Shown here: positions 24,130 through 31,512 of the stretch, piece by piece
How positions within the stretch are numbered: the stretch's first letter is position 1
Layout: every line of letters begins with the position of its first letter
Origin: Ardenticatenaceae bacterium
Lineage (GTDB): Bacteria; Chloroflexota; Anaerolineae; Promineifilales; Promineifilaceae
Direction of reading: 5' to 3'
DNA length: 44,747 nucleotides
Assembly: GCA_030065875.1 (NCBI GenBank)
Contig: JASJCR010000072.1
Coordinates: 1-44,747, forward strand
Program-made: the position numbers and the translations under genes
The notes under the pieces: model-generated
Databases searched by the model: none
What the model saw: only the letters and a program-made list of their open reading frames with translations
What the model was told of the DNA's origin: nothing

Positions 24130-24834
24130 ATGGATTTTGGCAAGGCATTTACATTTGCATTTGAAGATGAAGGGTGGATACGCAAGCTCGGTTTGGGCGG
24201 CTTGTTCGCCTTTATAGGGATGCTTTTACTGTTCATCCCCGGGATACTCTATATTCTTGGTTACCAAATTGCCGTTGGGCGCCGCGTTTATATGGGTGAC
24301 AAACAGGCCCTGCCCGAGCCAGATAACTTTGGCGAATTTATTAAAGACGGGCTGGTGGTTTTTGCGATTTCTTTTATCTACGCCTTACCCGCAATCATCG
24401 TGGCCCTTCCGTTTACAATCGTAGGCATTGTCTTGAGCGAGAACGGAGCGAGCGAAGCGTTTGCCGGGATCATGATTTCCATTGGATCGTGTTTGTCTAT
24501 TCTCCTGGGGTTATCCCTGGCCTTTTTCCTGCCGGCCGCCATGGCTCAATACATTCGCACCGGTGAATTTGGCGCCTGTCTGAGAGTTGGGGAAATCTGG
24601 AACACGATTGTTCGGCCGGAATTTGTAAATTTGCTGCTGATGCTGCTGGCCGTTATCGCCGCGCAGCTGATCGTGCAGCTGGTTGTGGGCTTATCGGTTA
24701 TTACCATCTGCGGCCCGATTCTCCTGGCCTTCCCGGCCTCTGTCTGGACCTCAGCCTTTACCGGTCATCTTTATGGACAGCTGGCCGCGTTAGGCGGTGG
24801 GGTTAGCAAAGCGGATTCATTTGATTTTGCCTAA
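24130..24834 (+). CDS. DUF4013 family membrane protein
   Basis: A 234-aa polytopic protein beginning MDFGKAFTFAFEDEGWIRKLGLGGL, the usual DUF4013 opening (a short N-terminus, then D-x-x-W-x-x-K-x-x-x-G). About five or six hydrophobic segments follow, with a loop YQIAVGRRVYMGDKQALPEPDNFGEFIKDGL between the first two. GAGG 6 nt upstream supports the ATG at 24130 over the upstream GTG. It lies between two strong terminators, so it is probably a single-gene transcript. The family is common in Chloroflexota and archaea; its role is unknown. Confidence 0.85.
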   Translation: MDFGKAFTFAFEDEGWIRKLGLGGLFAFIGMLLLFIPGILYILGYQIAVGRRVYMGDKQALPEPDNFGEFIKDGLVVFAISFIYALPAIIVALPFTIVGIVLSENGASEAFAGIMISIGSCLSILLGLSLAFFLPAAMAQYIRTGEFGACLRVGEIWNTIVRPEFVNLLLMLLAVIAAQLIVQLVVGLSVITICGPILLAFPASVWTSAFTGHLYGQLAALGGGVSKADSFDFA

Positions 24835-24877
24835 ACCGGCCGGGCTGCCTGGCCCAACCGTAAATTTTGCAATTTTA

Positions 24878-24916
24878 AGCCATAAGCTTTCTAATTGAAG
24901 AAGCTTATGGCTTTTT
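24878..24916 (+). terminator. Rho-independent terminator
   Basis: AGCCATAAGCTT (24878-24889) pairs perfectly with AAGCTTATGGCT (24901-24912) around an 11-nt loop, followed by a T-run. It ends the DUF4013 transcript. Confidence 0.92.
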
Positions 24917-24958
24917 ACTTTCCACCAAACCATCACCCATTAATTTTTTTACTATCAC

Positions 24959-25762
24959 ATGCAGCAACATCTGGCCGCTAACGGCGTTTTGTATTTGACG
25001 TTTGACCTCTTTCCCGCGGATCGATTAAGTCATGGGGTCTTGTCTCGCCAAGGGGGAACATCGGTTCATTATCGGCACGGTCTCAATCTGAGCTCTTCCG
25101 TGCCGGATGAGCCACATCAAGTTGAAGAAAATCACCGTCGGGGATACGGGGCATTTGACCGCAAAGTAAACGATTTGGTTCATGCCCATCTGATTCACGA
25201 AGCCCATGTCGCCGTGGTGTCCAGCCAGGATCACGGAGAGGTTATTCCCGCCTGTGATGGATTGGTTACGGCCGATCCCGGCTGTGGATTAACGATGAAT
25301 TATGCTGACTGCGCCCCGATTGTGCTTTATGACCCACGCCATCACGCGGCCAGTCTGGGGCATGCGGGCTGGCGGGGGACCATTGCCGATGTGCCCGGAG
25401 CGATGGTCCGGGCGATGCAAAAAGCGTTTGGCTCTGCTCCGGCCGATCTGCTGGCGGGGATTGGGCCGAGCATCAGCGCCACCCGTTATGAAGTGGGCCG
25501 CGAAGTGGTCGAGGCGGTCCAGCAGCGATACGGGGCTGAGAGCGACGTTTTGCTCCCCCAAATAGCGGGGAAAAACAAACGACACTTTGATCTGCCGCAG
25601 GCCAACCGCCTGAATTTGCTGCAGGCCGGCGTCACGCAAATCGAAATGTCGGAGATTTGCACGGCCGAGCGCACCGATCTGTTTTTCTCCCATCGAGCAG
25701 AGAATGGGAAGACGGGCCGGTTTGGCGTTGTGGTTGTTCTGAGACCAGAGACTGGAGACTAG
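24959..25762 (+). CDS. pgeF: Laccase-domain purine nucleoside phosphorylase-like protein (PgeF/YfiH)
   Basis: A 267-aa protein of the YfiH/LACC1 family. Diagnostic stretches are HGVLSRQGGTS, SSQDHG, GLTMNYADCAPIVLYD with the metal-binding Cys, and GHAGWRGTIADVP with the metal-binding His. LLAGIGPSISATRYEVG and the closing SHRAENGKTGRFGVVVVL complete the pattern. Members act as multi-substrate purine nucleoside enzymes, and one also serves cell-wall fidelity as a peptidoglycan editing factor. There is no clear Shine-Dalgarno site before the ATG. The last codons run into GAGACTGGAGACTAGAGACC-type repeats. It is convergent with the LysM-M23 gene, which is also a wall enzyme. Confidence 0.92.
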   Translation: MQQHLAANGVLYLTFDLFPADRLSHGVLSRQGGTSVHYRHGLNLSSSVPDEPHQVEENHRRGYGAFDRKVNDLVHAHLIHEAHVAVVSSQDHGEVIPACDGLVTADPGCGLTMNYADCAPIVLYDPRHHAASLGHAGWRGTIADVPGAMVRAMQKAFGSAPADLLAGIGPSISATRYEVGREVVEAVQQRYGAESDVLLPQIAGKNKRHFDLPQANRLNLLQAGVTQIEMSEICTAERTDLFFSHRAENGKTGRFGVVVVLRPETGD

Positions 25763-25775
25763 AGACCAGAGATTT
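25747..25775. repeat. Degenerate GAGACTGGAGACTAGAGACC repeats
   Basis: Short direct units around GAGACTA overlap the last codons and stop of the pgeF-like gene. The same unit builds the hairpin at 37335-37388 and part of the filler at 19750-19790. Confidence 0.6.
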
Positions 25776-25810
25776 CTCACCCTATACCATTTTCGCCATT
25801 CCTCACTCAA

Positions 25811-27343
25811 TCAGGGATAAGTTTGGTTAAGCCACCGTTCCGGATTGACGGCCGCACCCCACACCCGTACATCCCAGTGCAGATGAGGACCGGTTGAGAG
25901 ACCGCTGCTGCCGCCGGCGGCCATCATTTGACCGGGGCTGACGCTGTCGCCAACGGCGACGAGAATATCAGAGAGGTGATAATAAGCGGTCATCACCCCA
26001 CCACCGTGATCGACGATGACGGTGAACCCGCGCAGCTCAATCGGGTCGGCAAAAACGACCTGGCCGGCGGCCGGGGCAAAAATCGGGGTACCCTCAATCC
26101 CGCCAAAATCTATGCCGGAATGAAAAACAGTCACCGGTCCCCCGTTGTAAGAGCGATCGCTGCCGTAGCCCGCGGTGATAAACGTGCCCGTGACCGGCTG
26201 CTGAAACAATCCGTTCCACAGGGGATCGGCCGCGGATTCAACAAAGATCTCATTTAAAAAGGCGTCTTCTGCGGCGCGAACCTCCGGCTCGAGCAGCGGG
26301 GCCAACTGCTCGCCCACCACAATTTGCTGCAGGCCATAATCAAAATCGGTCAGGGCAAACGACCGTTCGACGGGGAACCACGGCCGGGCAGCCCCGCTGC
26401 CTCCCAACTCGATTGTGTATCGGCCCGGCAGAGCGAAGGCGTCGAGGCCAATGAAAGCGTGATACCCTTCACGACCCTGAGCGGGAAAGAAGTTTAGAGG
26501 AAGTTCTTGACCTGCAGGATCGATCACCCGGCCGCTTGGGGACCCGTCAGCGGCATGATCGATGGAGAGCACCACCGTGTCCCCCTGAATCGGGGCGGCC
26601 GGCTGCAGATCAAGGCGTACCCATTCACCCGGCAAGCCCCGATCAAATGGGAGTGAATCATCGCCAGGGAGCCGCAGCCGCTGACCGGGATAAAGACGAT
26701 CTTCACTGGTCAGACCATTGGACATTCTCAGTTCGGCGGTCGTGATGTTGGCTTTTAAGGCGATTTCCCACGTGGTTTCACCAGGAGCGACTATGTATGG
26801 CCGGCCGGTTTCCTCCAGCGGATTGGGGGTCCCGGTTAAGCTGATCAGCGAGAGACGCTGCCCCGTATAGAGAAAGCTGTCGGTTGGGAGGCGATTGGCC
26901 ACCGCCACGTCGTCTGGGCTGGTATTAAATCGATGGGCGATGCTCTCAAGCGTATCGCCGAGCTGCACCACGTAGGTGGTTGGCACTTCATCTCCCAACT
27001 CTCCAGGAATAATCAACACCTGGCCGGCGAAAATCAGCTCGGGATCGGTGATTGTGTTGACCAGCTGCAGCGCCTCAACCGTCACGCTGTACTGTGTGGC
27101 AATGGTAACCAGCGTTTCTCCGGCCAAAATGGTGTGGGTGGGCGGCCGTTGAGGGGCGGCCGGTGTCGATGTAGCCGTCAATGTGGCGGTCACCGGGACA
27201 CCGGTTGATGAGTCAGGAGTTTCTGCCGGTTCCGTGGGCACCGGAGTCGGTGTGGCCGGTTCGTCGGATTGGGCCATAACCAGCAGAGGCCAACTTAAAA
27301 AGAGCGTCAGCAGGGTGACGCTCAACAATCTTTTTGAATTCAT
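25811..27343 (-). CDS. Secreted LysM x3, M23-family endopeptidase
   Basis: This 510-aa protein has a signal peptide (MNSKRLLSVTLLTLFLSWPLLVMA) and a Pro/Thr-rich linker. Three LysM domains follow, each starting with T-x-x-V/I-x-x-G-E/D-T (about 75-118, 123-168, 181-225). After a beta-domain of about 120 residues comes a C-terminal M23 peptidase. Its zinc ligands are visible in FHSGIDFGG and GPHLHWDVR. It should bind peptidoglycan through LysM and cut or remodel its peptides, or act as a regulatory, amidase-activating factor if inactive; the M23 residues look intact. No strong ribosome site is seen at the ATG. It is convergent with pgeF and stands alone. Confidence 0.92.
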   Translation of the reverse strand: MNSKRLLSVTLLTLFLSWPLLVMAQSDEPATPTPVPTEPAETPDSSTGVPVTATLTATSTPAAPQRPPTHTILAGETLVTIATQYSVTVEALQLVNTITDPELIFAGQVLIIPGELGDEVPTTYVVQLGDTLESIAHRFNTSPDDVAVANRLPTDSFLYTGQRLSLISLTGTPNPLEETGRPYIVAPGETTWEIALKANITTAELRMSNGLTSEDRLYPGQRLRLPGDDSLPFDRGLPGEWVRLDLQPAAPIQGDTVVLSIDHAADGSPSGRVIDPAGQELPLNFFPAQGREGYHAFIGLDAFALPGRYTIELGGSGAARPWFPVERSFALTDFDYGLQQIVVGEQLAPLLEPEVRAAEDAFLNEIFVESAADPLWNGLFQQPVTGTFITAGYGSDRSYNGGPVTVFHSGIDFGGIEGTPIFAPAAGQVVFADPIELRGFTVIVDHGGGVMTAYYHLSDILVAVGDSVSPGQMMAAGGSSGLSTGPHLHWDVRVWGAAVNPERWLNQTYP

Positions 27344-27407
27344 GGGGGTATTTTAGCTAAAAAATACCTGGAGCCACGAAATTAGGGAAATTATTAGTGG
27401 CGAGAAG

Positions 27408-27542
27408 AAAGTCCTGAGTCCTGAGTCAAAAGTGCTGAGTGGGTTGAGTCTAATTGGGACTTGACAAGGGGAAAGATGGGTTTATGCTGCGGCATCACCC
27501 ATCACCCATCACCCATCACCCATCACCCATCACCCATCACCC
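27408..27542 (+). repeat. Composite repeat copy A: AGTCCTGA units, promoter, ATCACCC array
   Basis: A 32-nt block of AGTCCTGAG-type units (about 27410-27440) is followed by a short link, then TTGACA (27461-27466), a 16-nt spacer and TATGCT (27483-27488), then seven copies of ATCACCC (27494-27542). The array runs right up to the stop codon of the convergent RIO kinase gene. Copies B (44535-44747) and C (30061-30195) share the same order of parts. Confidence 0.85.
27461..27488 (+). promoter_or_regulatory. Promoter-like element inside composite repeat A
   Basis: TTGACA, 16-nt spacer, TATGCT. It points toward the 3' end of the RIO kinase gene, so it would give antisense RNA. It is almost identical over its whole length to the element at 44591. 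Confidence 0.55.
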
Positions 27543-28525
27543 TATAATTCGGCATCTAAATATCGCTGATACATTTCAGCGGCGATGGTCCGGCCGTCAG
27601 CTTCAACCCCAAAATTGTGAAAATATTGGCATACCCGCACCACATCCCGCTCAAAAATCGTAAACGCACTGCGATTTTTCCGCGCGTCGACCACTTGCGG
27701 GAAGTCTATGATGAAAATGTCCCCTTGCCAGTACAGGATATTGTATGCGGAGAGGTCGCCGTGGATGAGATTGAGAGTGAGCATCAACCGGATATTTTCG
27801 AGGATTCGCTCAAACAGAAGCGGGGCCTCTACAGGCGTAATCGAGGTATCACTGAGCGTACGGGCCGGATAGTGCGGTTCACCGATATAGGCCATCAAAA
27901 TGGTGTCCACTCCATTGGCGATCGGTTTTGGCACGTCAACACCGGCCTGATACAGCTGATTGTGTACTTTGTATTCGTGCATAATCCAGGTGGCGAAGTC
28001 GAGTTTCTGCCCAAAGCCGGTTTTCTTGCGCATCGCGCGTACCGAGCGATTTCCTTTCACCTGCTTCCCCTCCTGATTGAGGACAAAGCGGCCTTCTTTG
28101 TAAAGCGAGTCGTTTTTGAGATGGCGGAGCATGCGCGGCCGATAAACTTTGGCGGCGATGTGAGGCAGACCGGTTAGAGGATGGGCATCACAGCAGTATA
28201 CATTGGCCTCTTTACCACCTTTGACGATATGCAGCACATCGCTGATCATTTGATCGTGATAAAAACCGCTCAGGGCCTCTAGAAGCCAGCGACGTTCATG
28301 GTGTTTTTCATCCATGTTTCGCGTATAAGTTGTTTCAAAACTGCTAACCAGGTCATTTTCCTCGGCTAGAGAGGCGATCATTTCTTCTAAATCGCGGTTT
28401 ATGGTGACTTTGGGTCGTTTCTGTTTGTTTGCAGACCGGGTTAATTTAGCCCGGTGTCGAGGGGGAATGTGATCTAGCCAATTGTCTTCCCACTCATCAT
28501 ATGAGTCGTTATCAATCCAAGACAT
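27542..28525 (-). CDS. RIO1-type atypical serine kinase/ATPase
   Basis: A 327-aa protein with the RIO fold. The flexible P-loop is KGGKEANVY (102-110), the ATP-binding lysine is K126 in AAKVYRP, the catalytic loop is IHGDLSAYN (254-262, D257, N262) and the metal-binding Asp is D274 in IIDFPQ. IIDFPQ and HGDLSxYN are diagnostic of RIO1. The N-terminus is acidic and then basic (about 1-45). RIO kinases act in ribosome maturation in archaea and eukaryotes; their role in bacteria is unclear. It follows a tiny cysteine-containing ORF and terminator on the same strand, so it probably has its own promoter in 28526-28715. Confidence 0.9.
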   Translation of the reverse strand: MSWIDNDSYDEWEDNWLDHIPPRHRAKLTRSANKQKRPKVTINRDLEEMIASLAEENDLVSSFETTYTRNMDEKHHERRWLLEALSGFYHDQMISDVLHIVKGGKEANVYCCDAHPLTGLPHIAAKVYRPRMLRHLKNDSLYKEGRFVLNQEGKQVKGNRSVRAMRKKTGFGQKLDFATWIMHEYKVHNQLYQAGVDVPKPIANGVDTILMAYIGEPHYPARTLSDTSITPVEAPLLFERILENIRLMLTLNLIHGDLSAYNILYWQGDIFIIDFPQVVDARKNRSAFTIFERDVVRVCQYFHNFGVEADGRTIAAEMYQRYLDAEL

Positions 28526-28627
28526 GATTTTTTATCTAAAGCGGATGACGCGGCCGTTGGCAAATATGGCAAAAATTTACGGGAGTGCCGGTCAATCCGG
28601 GAATAGTTGTTGTGTTAATTTTGTTGG

Positions 28628-28651
28628 CCGCAGGTGCAAACACATCTGCGG
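28628..28651. repeat. Hairpin in the RIO kinase leader region
   Basis: CCGCAG (28628-28633) pairs with CTGCGG (28646-28651), with further pairs GTG/CAC toward the loop. It lies about 100 nt before the RIO kinase start. Role unknown; no U-tract. Confidence 0.4.
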
Positions 28652-28715
28652 AATGAATATTGAGGGTTAAACTCTGATGAGGTGGGCGTGTAGGGGTGAG
28701 GCCGCTAAATAAAAA

Positions 28716-28740
28716 ACCACACGGCCGGGGCACGTGTGGT
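28716..28740 (-). terminator. Rho-independent terminator after the small cysteine ORF
   Basis: ACCACACG (28716-28723) pairs with CGTGTGGT (28733-28740) around a 9-nt loop, and on the minus strand is followed by a T-run. It lies 32 nt after the stop codon of the 26-codon ORF at 28772, and upstream of the RIO kinase gene. Confidence 0.85.
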
Positions 28741-28771
28741 CAAAATCAATTTTATTGAACAGTAAAATGAA

Positions 28772-28852
28772 TTACTGAGAAAAACCACAGGTGCGAACCT
28801 GACACGCCCGATGGACATCGGCTTGTTGAGCTTTGACAATATGCATGTTCAT
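28772..28852 (-). CDS. 26-codon ORF with two cysteines, own promoter and terminator
   Basis: The peptide begins MNMHIVKAQQADVHRA and ends CQVRTCGFSQ. A perfect AGGAGG (28858-28863) lies 5 nt before the ATG. A promoter-like element (28883-28911) would start RNA about 20 nt further up, and an intrinsic terminator (28716-28740) follows. The nine bases from the Shine-Dalgarno site to the start codon (28852-28860, minus strand AGGTGCGAA) are perfectly complementary to TTCGCACCT near the ORF's 3' end (28789-28797), so translation could be self-masking. It may be a leader peptide for the RIO kinase gene, a small signal or modified peptide, or a metal- or thiol-responsive uORF. I recognise no family. 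Confidence 0.65.
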   Translation of the reverse strand: MNMHIVKAQQADVHRACQVRTCGFSQ

Positions 28853-28882
28853 TCGCACCTCCTAAATAAAATTTGCATGAGA

Positions 28883-28911
28883 AGTGTAGCAAAAAAGGGA
28901 TTGGAAAACAA
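28883..28911 (-). promoter_or_regulatory. Promoter of the small cysteine ORF
   Basis: On the minus strand TTGTTT (28906-28911), 17-nt spacer, TACACT (28883-28888), with TG one base before the -10 box giving an extended -10 feel. The expected transcript start is near 28876, giving a leader of about 24 nt before the ATG. Confidence 0.5.
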
Positions 28912-29082
28912 GCAGGTGCGGGAATGATTAATTATTAAGGGCCTATTCAAAGACAATCTCTGGTCAAGTGGCCTCATTTATTTTCATAATTGGGTGCCTG
29001 CCTGTTCGATGGTAGAATTGCCGTCCGCCAGGTCTGAAGGCCCGGTAAGGGCCGTGACCAAATAAAGGAGGAGATCAATCCG

Positions 29083-30078
29083 ATGAGAATCGTTGTCGAT
29101 GCCATGGGCAGTGATGACTATCCACAACCTGATGTGGCTGGGGCCGTGGCGGCCGCTCGCCGCTTTGGGGATGAGATCATTTTGGTGGGAGATGCTCAGA
29201 CCCTCGAACGTGAAGTAAAAAAGCACGACACGACCGGATGTCACTTAACGATCCACCACGCCGCAGAAATCATTACCATGACCGACAAGCCGCGGGCTGT
29301 AGTGCGCGGAAAGCCGAACTCATCGATGCATGTGGGCATGCGTCTCGTTAAGGAAGGGGAAGCGGATGCCTTCGTCACGGCCGGAAATACCGGTGGGGCG
29401 TTAGCGGTGGCGATGTTGGCCTCTTTGGGTCGAATTCGCGGGGTTAAGCGGCCGGCCCTCGGAGTCATTTTCCCCACGCCGGAAAAACCGTTTTTGATTG
29501 ACAACGGGGCCAATGCCGACGCCACCCCCGAGCAGCTGGTTCAGTTTGGGCAGATGGGGGCGCTTTATGTGACCCGCATGAACGGTATCGAGCGGCCGCG
29601 GGTTGGCCTGATCTCCAATGGAGAAGAAGAGGGCAAAGGGAATGAGCTGATTAAGCTCGCGGCCGAACAGATCGCTCAAACCGACCTGAACTATATTGGC
29701 AACATCGAGCCCAAAGATTTTATGTTTGGCGGCGCGGATGTCGCCGTGGCTGACGGGTTTGTGGGCAATATTTTAATCAAAACAGCGGAGGCCACCGCCA
29801 AACTCTTGGGAGAAACAATGCGGCGAGAGCTCAAAGCTGATCTGCGATCGATGGCTGGGGCGCTTCTGGCTCGCCCAGCCTTAAGGCGCGTTTCTCTGGC
29901 CATGGACCCCTATGAAATTGGTGGTGCGCCACTCTTGGGGGTCAACGGGGTTGTCATTGTGGGGCACGGCCGCTCAAACAGCCGCGCCATTGAAAACGCG
30001 ATCGGTCAGGCGCGACGGGCGGTAGAGTTTGGGATTGTTGACGCTATCAAAGAAGGATTGGGAAGTCCTAAGTCCTGA
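29083..30078 (+). CDS. plsX: Phosphate acyltransferase PlsX
   Basis: A 331-aa protein beginning MRIVVDAMGSDDYPQPDVAGAVAA. It converts acyl-ACP and phosphate to acyl-phosphate for phospholipid synthesis and is a soluble, membrane-associating enzyme. Family marks include AGNTGGALA, ANADATPEQLVQFGQMG, NIEPKDFMFGGADVAVADGFVGNILIKTAE and LLGVNGVVIVGHGRSNSRAI. GGAGGAG lies about 9 nt upstream of the ATG. It is followed after a repeat-filled gap by fabF, so fatty-acid genes are grouped, but the intervening promoter and heptamer array suggest fabF can be transcribed separately. The last codons (GSPKS) run into AGTCCTGAG repeats. Confidence 0.95.
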   Translation: MRIVVDAMGSDDYPQPDVAGAVAAARRFGDEIILVGDAQTLEREVKKHDTTGCHLTIHHAAEIITMTDKPRAVVRGKPNSSMHVGMRLVKEGEADAFVTAGNTGGALAVAMLASLGRIRGVKRPALGVIFPTPEKPFLIDNGANADATPEQLVQFGQMGALYVTRMNGIERPRVGLISNGEEEGKGNELIKLAAEQIAQTDLNYIGNIEPKDFMFGGADVAVADGFVGNILIKTAEATAKLLGETMRRELKADLRSMAGALLARPALRRVSLAMDPYEIGGAPLLGVNGVVIVGHGRSNSRAIENAIGQARRAVEFGIVDAIKEGLGSPKS

Positions 30079-30195
30079 GCTGAAAGTCCTGAGTGGGATG
30101 ATCGAAATTGGAAATTGACAATGCAGTCGTGGAGCATATGCTCTTTTAGCAATTAGCAATTAGCAATTAGCAATTAGCAATTAGCAATTAGCAAT
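30061..30195 (+). repeat. Composite repeat copy C: AGTCCTGA units, promoter, TAGCAAT array
   Basis: AGTCCTGAG-type units (about 30063-30095, overlapping the end of plsX) are followed by GAAATTGG, TTGACA (30115-30120), 16-nt spacer and TATGCT (30137-30142). Seven copies of TAGCAAT (30147-30195) end 6 nt before the fabF start. The array heptamer differs from copies A and B but the flanking order is the same. Confidence 0.85.
30115..30142 (+). promoter_or_regulatory. Promoter of fabF within composite repeat C
   Basis: TTGACA, 16-nt spacer, TATGCT. The -10 box sits inside the perfect palindrome GAGCATATGCTC (30132-30143), a possible operator. The expected +1 falls in the first heptamer, so the fabF leader would consist almost only of TAGCAAT repeats. 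Confidence 0.65.
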
Positions 30196-30201
30196 TAATT
30201 T

Positions 30202-31473
30202 ATGAACTACCTAAACCATCGAAACGAGCCCCGTGTTGTAATAACCGGCATGGGCATGATTACACCAGTCGGAAACACCGTGAAGGAAAGTTGGGAGGGG
30301 GTCTTAACCGGCCGATCGGGAATTGATGTGATTTCCCGTTTTGATCCGGAAGGGCTGCCCTGTCGCATTGCCGGAGAAGTAAGGGGATTTGACCCGGCCG
30401 ATTTTATGCCGGCCAAAGAAGCCCGTCGCATGGCGCGCTGTTCGCAATTCTCGGTGGCGGCCGCTCGCGAAGCCCTCGATGATGCGGGTTTTCCCGATAC
30501 CGTGCCCGAGCCAGAACGGTCGGGGGTGGTGTTTGGCACCGGGATGGGTGGCTTTGACTTTGCCGATCATCATTTGCAAATTTATCGCAACAAGGGATTT
30601 TCGCGCGTCTCCCCGTTTTCTTTGATTAGCTCATTGGGCAACATGCCCAGCTATCACATCAGCGTGCTGGCCCAAACAAAAGGGCCGATCAGCACCGTGG
30701 TGGCCGCCTGCGCCACCGGGGTCCAGGCGATAGGCGAAGCGGCCGAGCAAATCCGCCGCGGCCGGGCCGATCTTATGCTGGCCGGCGGCGTTGAAGGAAT
30801 TATTCACGAAGCGGCCCTTGCTGGATTTGCCGCGATTCGAGCCCTGTGTGTGACCCACAACGAAGATCCGCAGAGTGCCTCCCGGCCGTTTAACATCGAT
30901 CGCAACGGCTTTATTTTGAGTGAGGGAGCCGGTGTCCTGGTGTTAGAGCGCCTGGATCATGCGCTCGCTCGAGGAGCCCGTATTTATGCGGAAGTGGCCG
31001 GTCACGCATCATCGTCTGACGCCTACCACATTACGGCGATTGATCCCGATGCCAAGGGAGCGGTGCGGGCCATGAGCTGGGCGCTGGCTGACGGTGATAT
31101 TAAAACCGATCAAATTGACTACATTAATGCCCACGGAACCTCGACGCCCATCAACGATGCGGCCGAGACCATTGCCATCAAAAAACTGTTCGGAGAGCAT
31201 GCGTATGATCTTGCTGTGAGCAGCACCAAGTCGGTAACCGGTCACGCCATGGGTGGAGCCGGGGCAATCGAAGCGATTTTTACCGCAAAGGCGTTGGAAA
31301 CGGGCGTCCTGCCTCCCACGTGGAATTATGAAAACCCCGATCCGGAATGTGATCTGGATTATGTGCCCAACGCCCCGCGGACAAAACAGATGTCATATGC
31401 CCTATCAAACTCGTTTGGTTTGGGAGGGCAAAACGCCTGCCTGGTACTCGGCCGGATGAATGGACATTTGTAA
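30202..31473 (+). CDS. fabF: 3-oxoacyl-[acyl-carrier-protein] synthase II
   Basis: A 423-aa thiolase-fold condensing enzyme that extends acyl-ACP with malonyl-ACP. The catalytic triad is visible: Cys170 in VVAACATGVQA, His311 in NAHGTSTPIND and His348 in SVTGHAMGGAGA. The length fits FabF. The ATG at 30202 follows a heptamer array with no Shine-Dalgarno site, so initiation may be weak or leader-dependent. The first residues NYLNHRNEP precede the usual RVVITGMG start; no other in-frame start is better. Follows plsX; no acpP or fabD gene is in the window. Confidence 0.95.
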   Translation: MNYLNHRNEPRVVITGMGMITPVGNTVKESWEGVLTGRSGIDVISRFDPEGLPCRIAGEVRGFDPADFMPAKEARRMARCSQFSVAAAREALDDAGFPDTVPEPERSGVVFGTGMGGFDFADHHLQIYRNKGFSRVSPFSLISSLGNMPSYHISVLAQTKGPISTVVAACATGVQAIGEAAEQIRRGRADLMLAGGVEGIIHEAALAGFAAIRALCVTHNEDPQSASRPFNIDRNGFILSEGAGVLVLERLDHALARGARIYAEVAGHASSSDAYHITAIDPDAKGAVRAMSWALADGDIKTDQIDYINAHGTSTPINDAAETIAIKKLFGEHAYDLAVSSTKSVTGHAMGGAGAIEAIFTAKALETGVLPPTWNYENPDPECDLDYVPNAPRTKQMSYALSNSFGLGGQNACLVLGRMNGHL

Positions 31474-31512
31474 GACAATGGACCGCCAAATTAAAAGTTT
31501 AGCGAGGAAATT

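Noticed and set aside
24959..25762. PgeF-like protein as a multicopper laccase
   Set aside because: The YfiH/LACC1 fold lacks multicopper oxidase motifs; the name laccase domain is historical.
27494..27542. ATCACCC arrays as possible CRISPR
   Set aside because: Units are 7 nt with no spacers, and no cas genes are in the window.
28536..28733. 65-codon minus-strand ORF between the small cysteine ORF and the RIO kinase
   Set aside because: It runs through the terminator hairpin, has no ribosome site and reads as low-complexity sequence.
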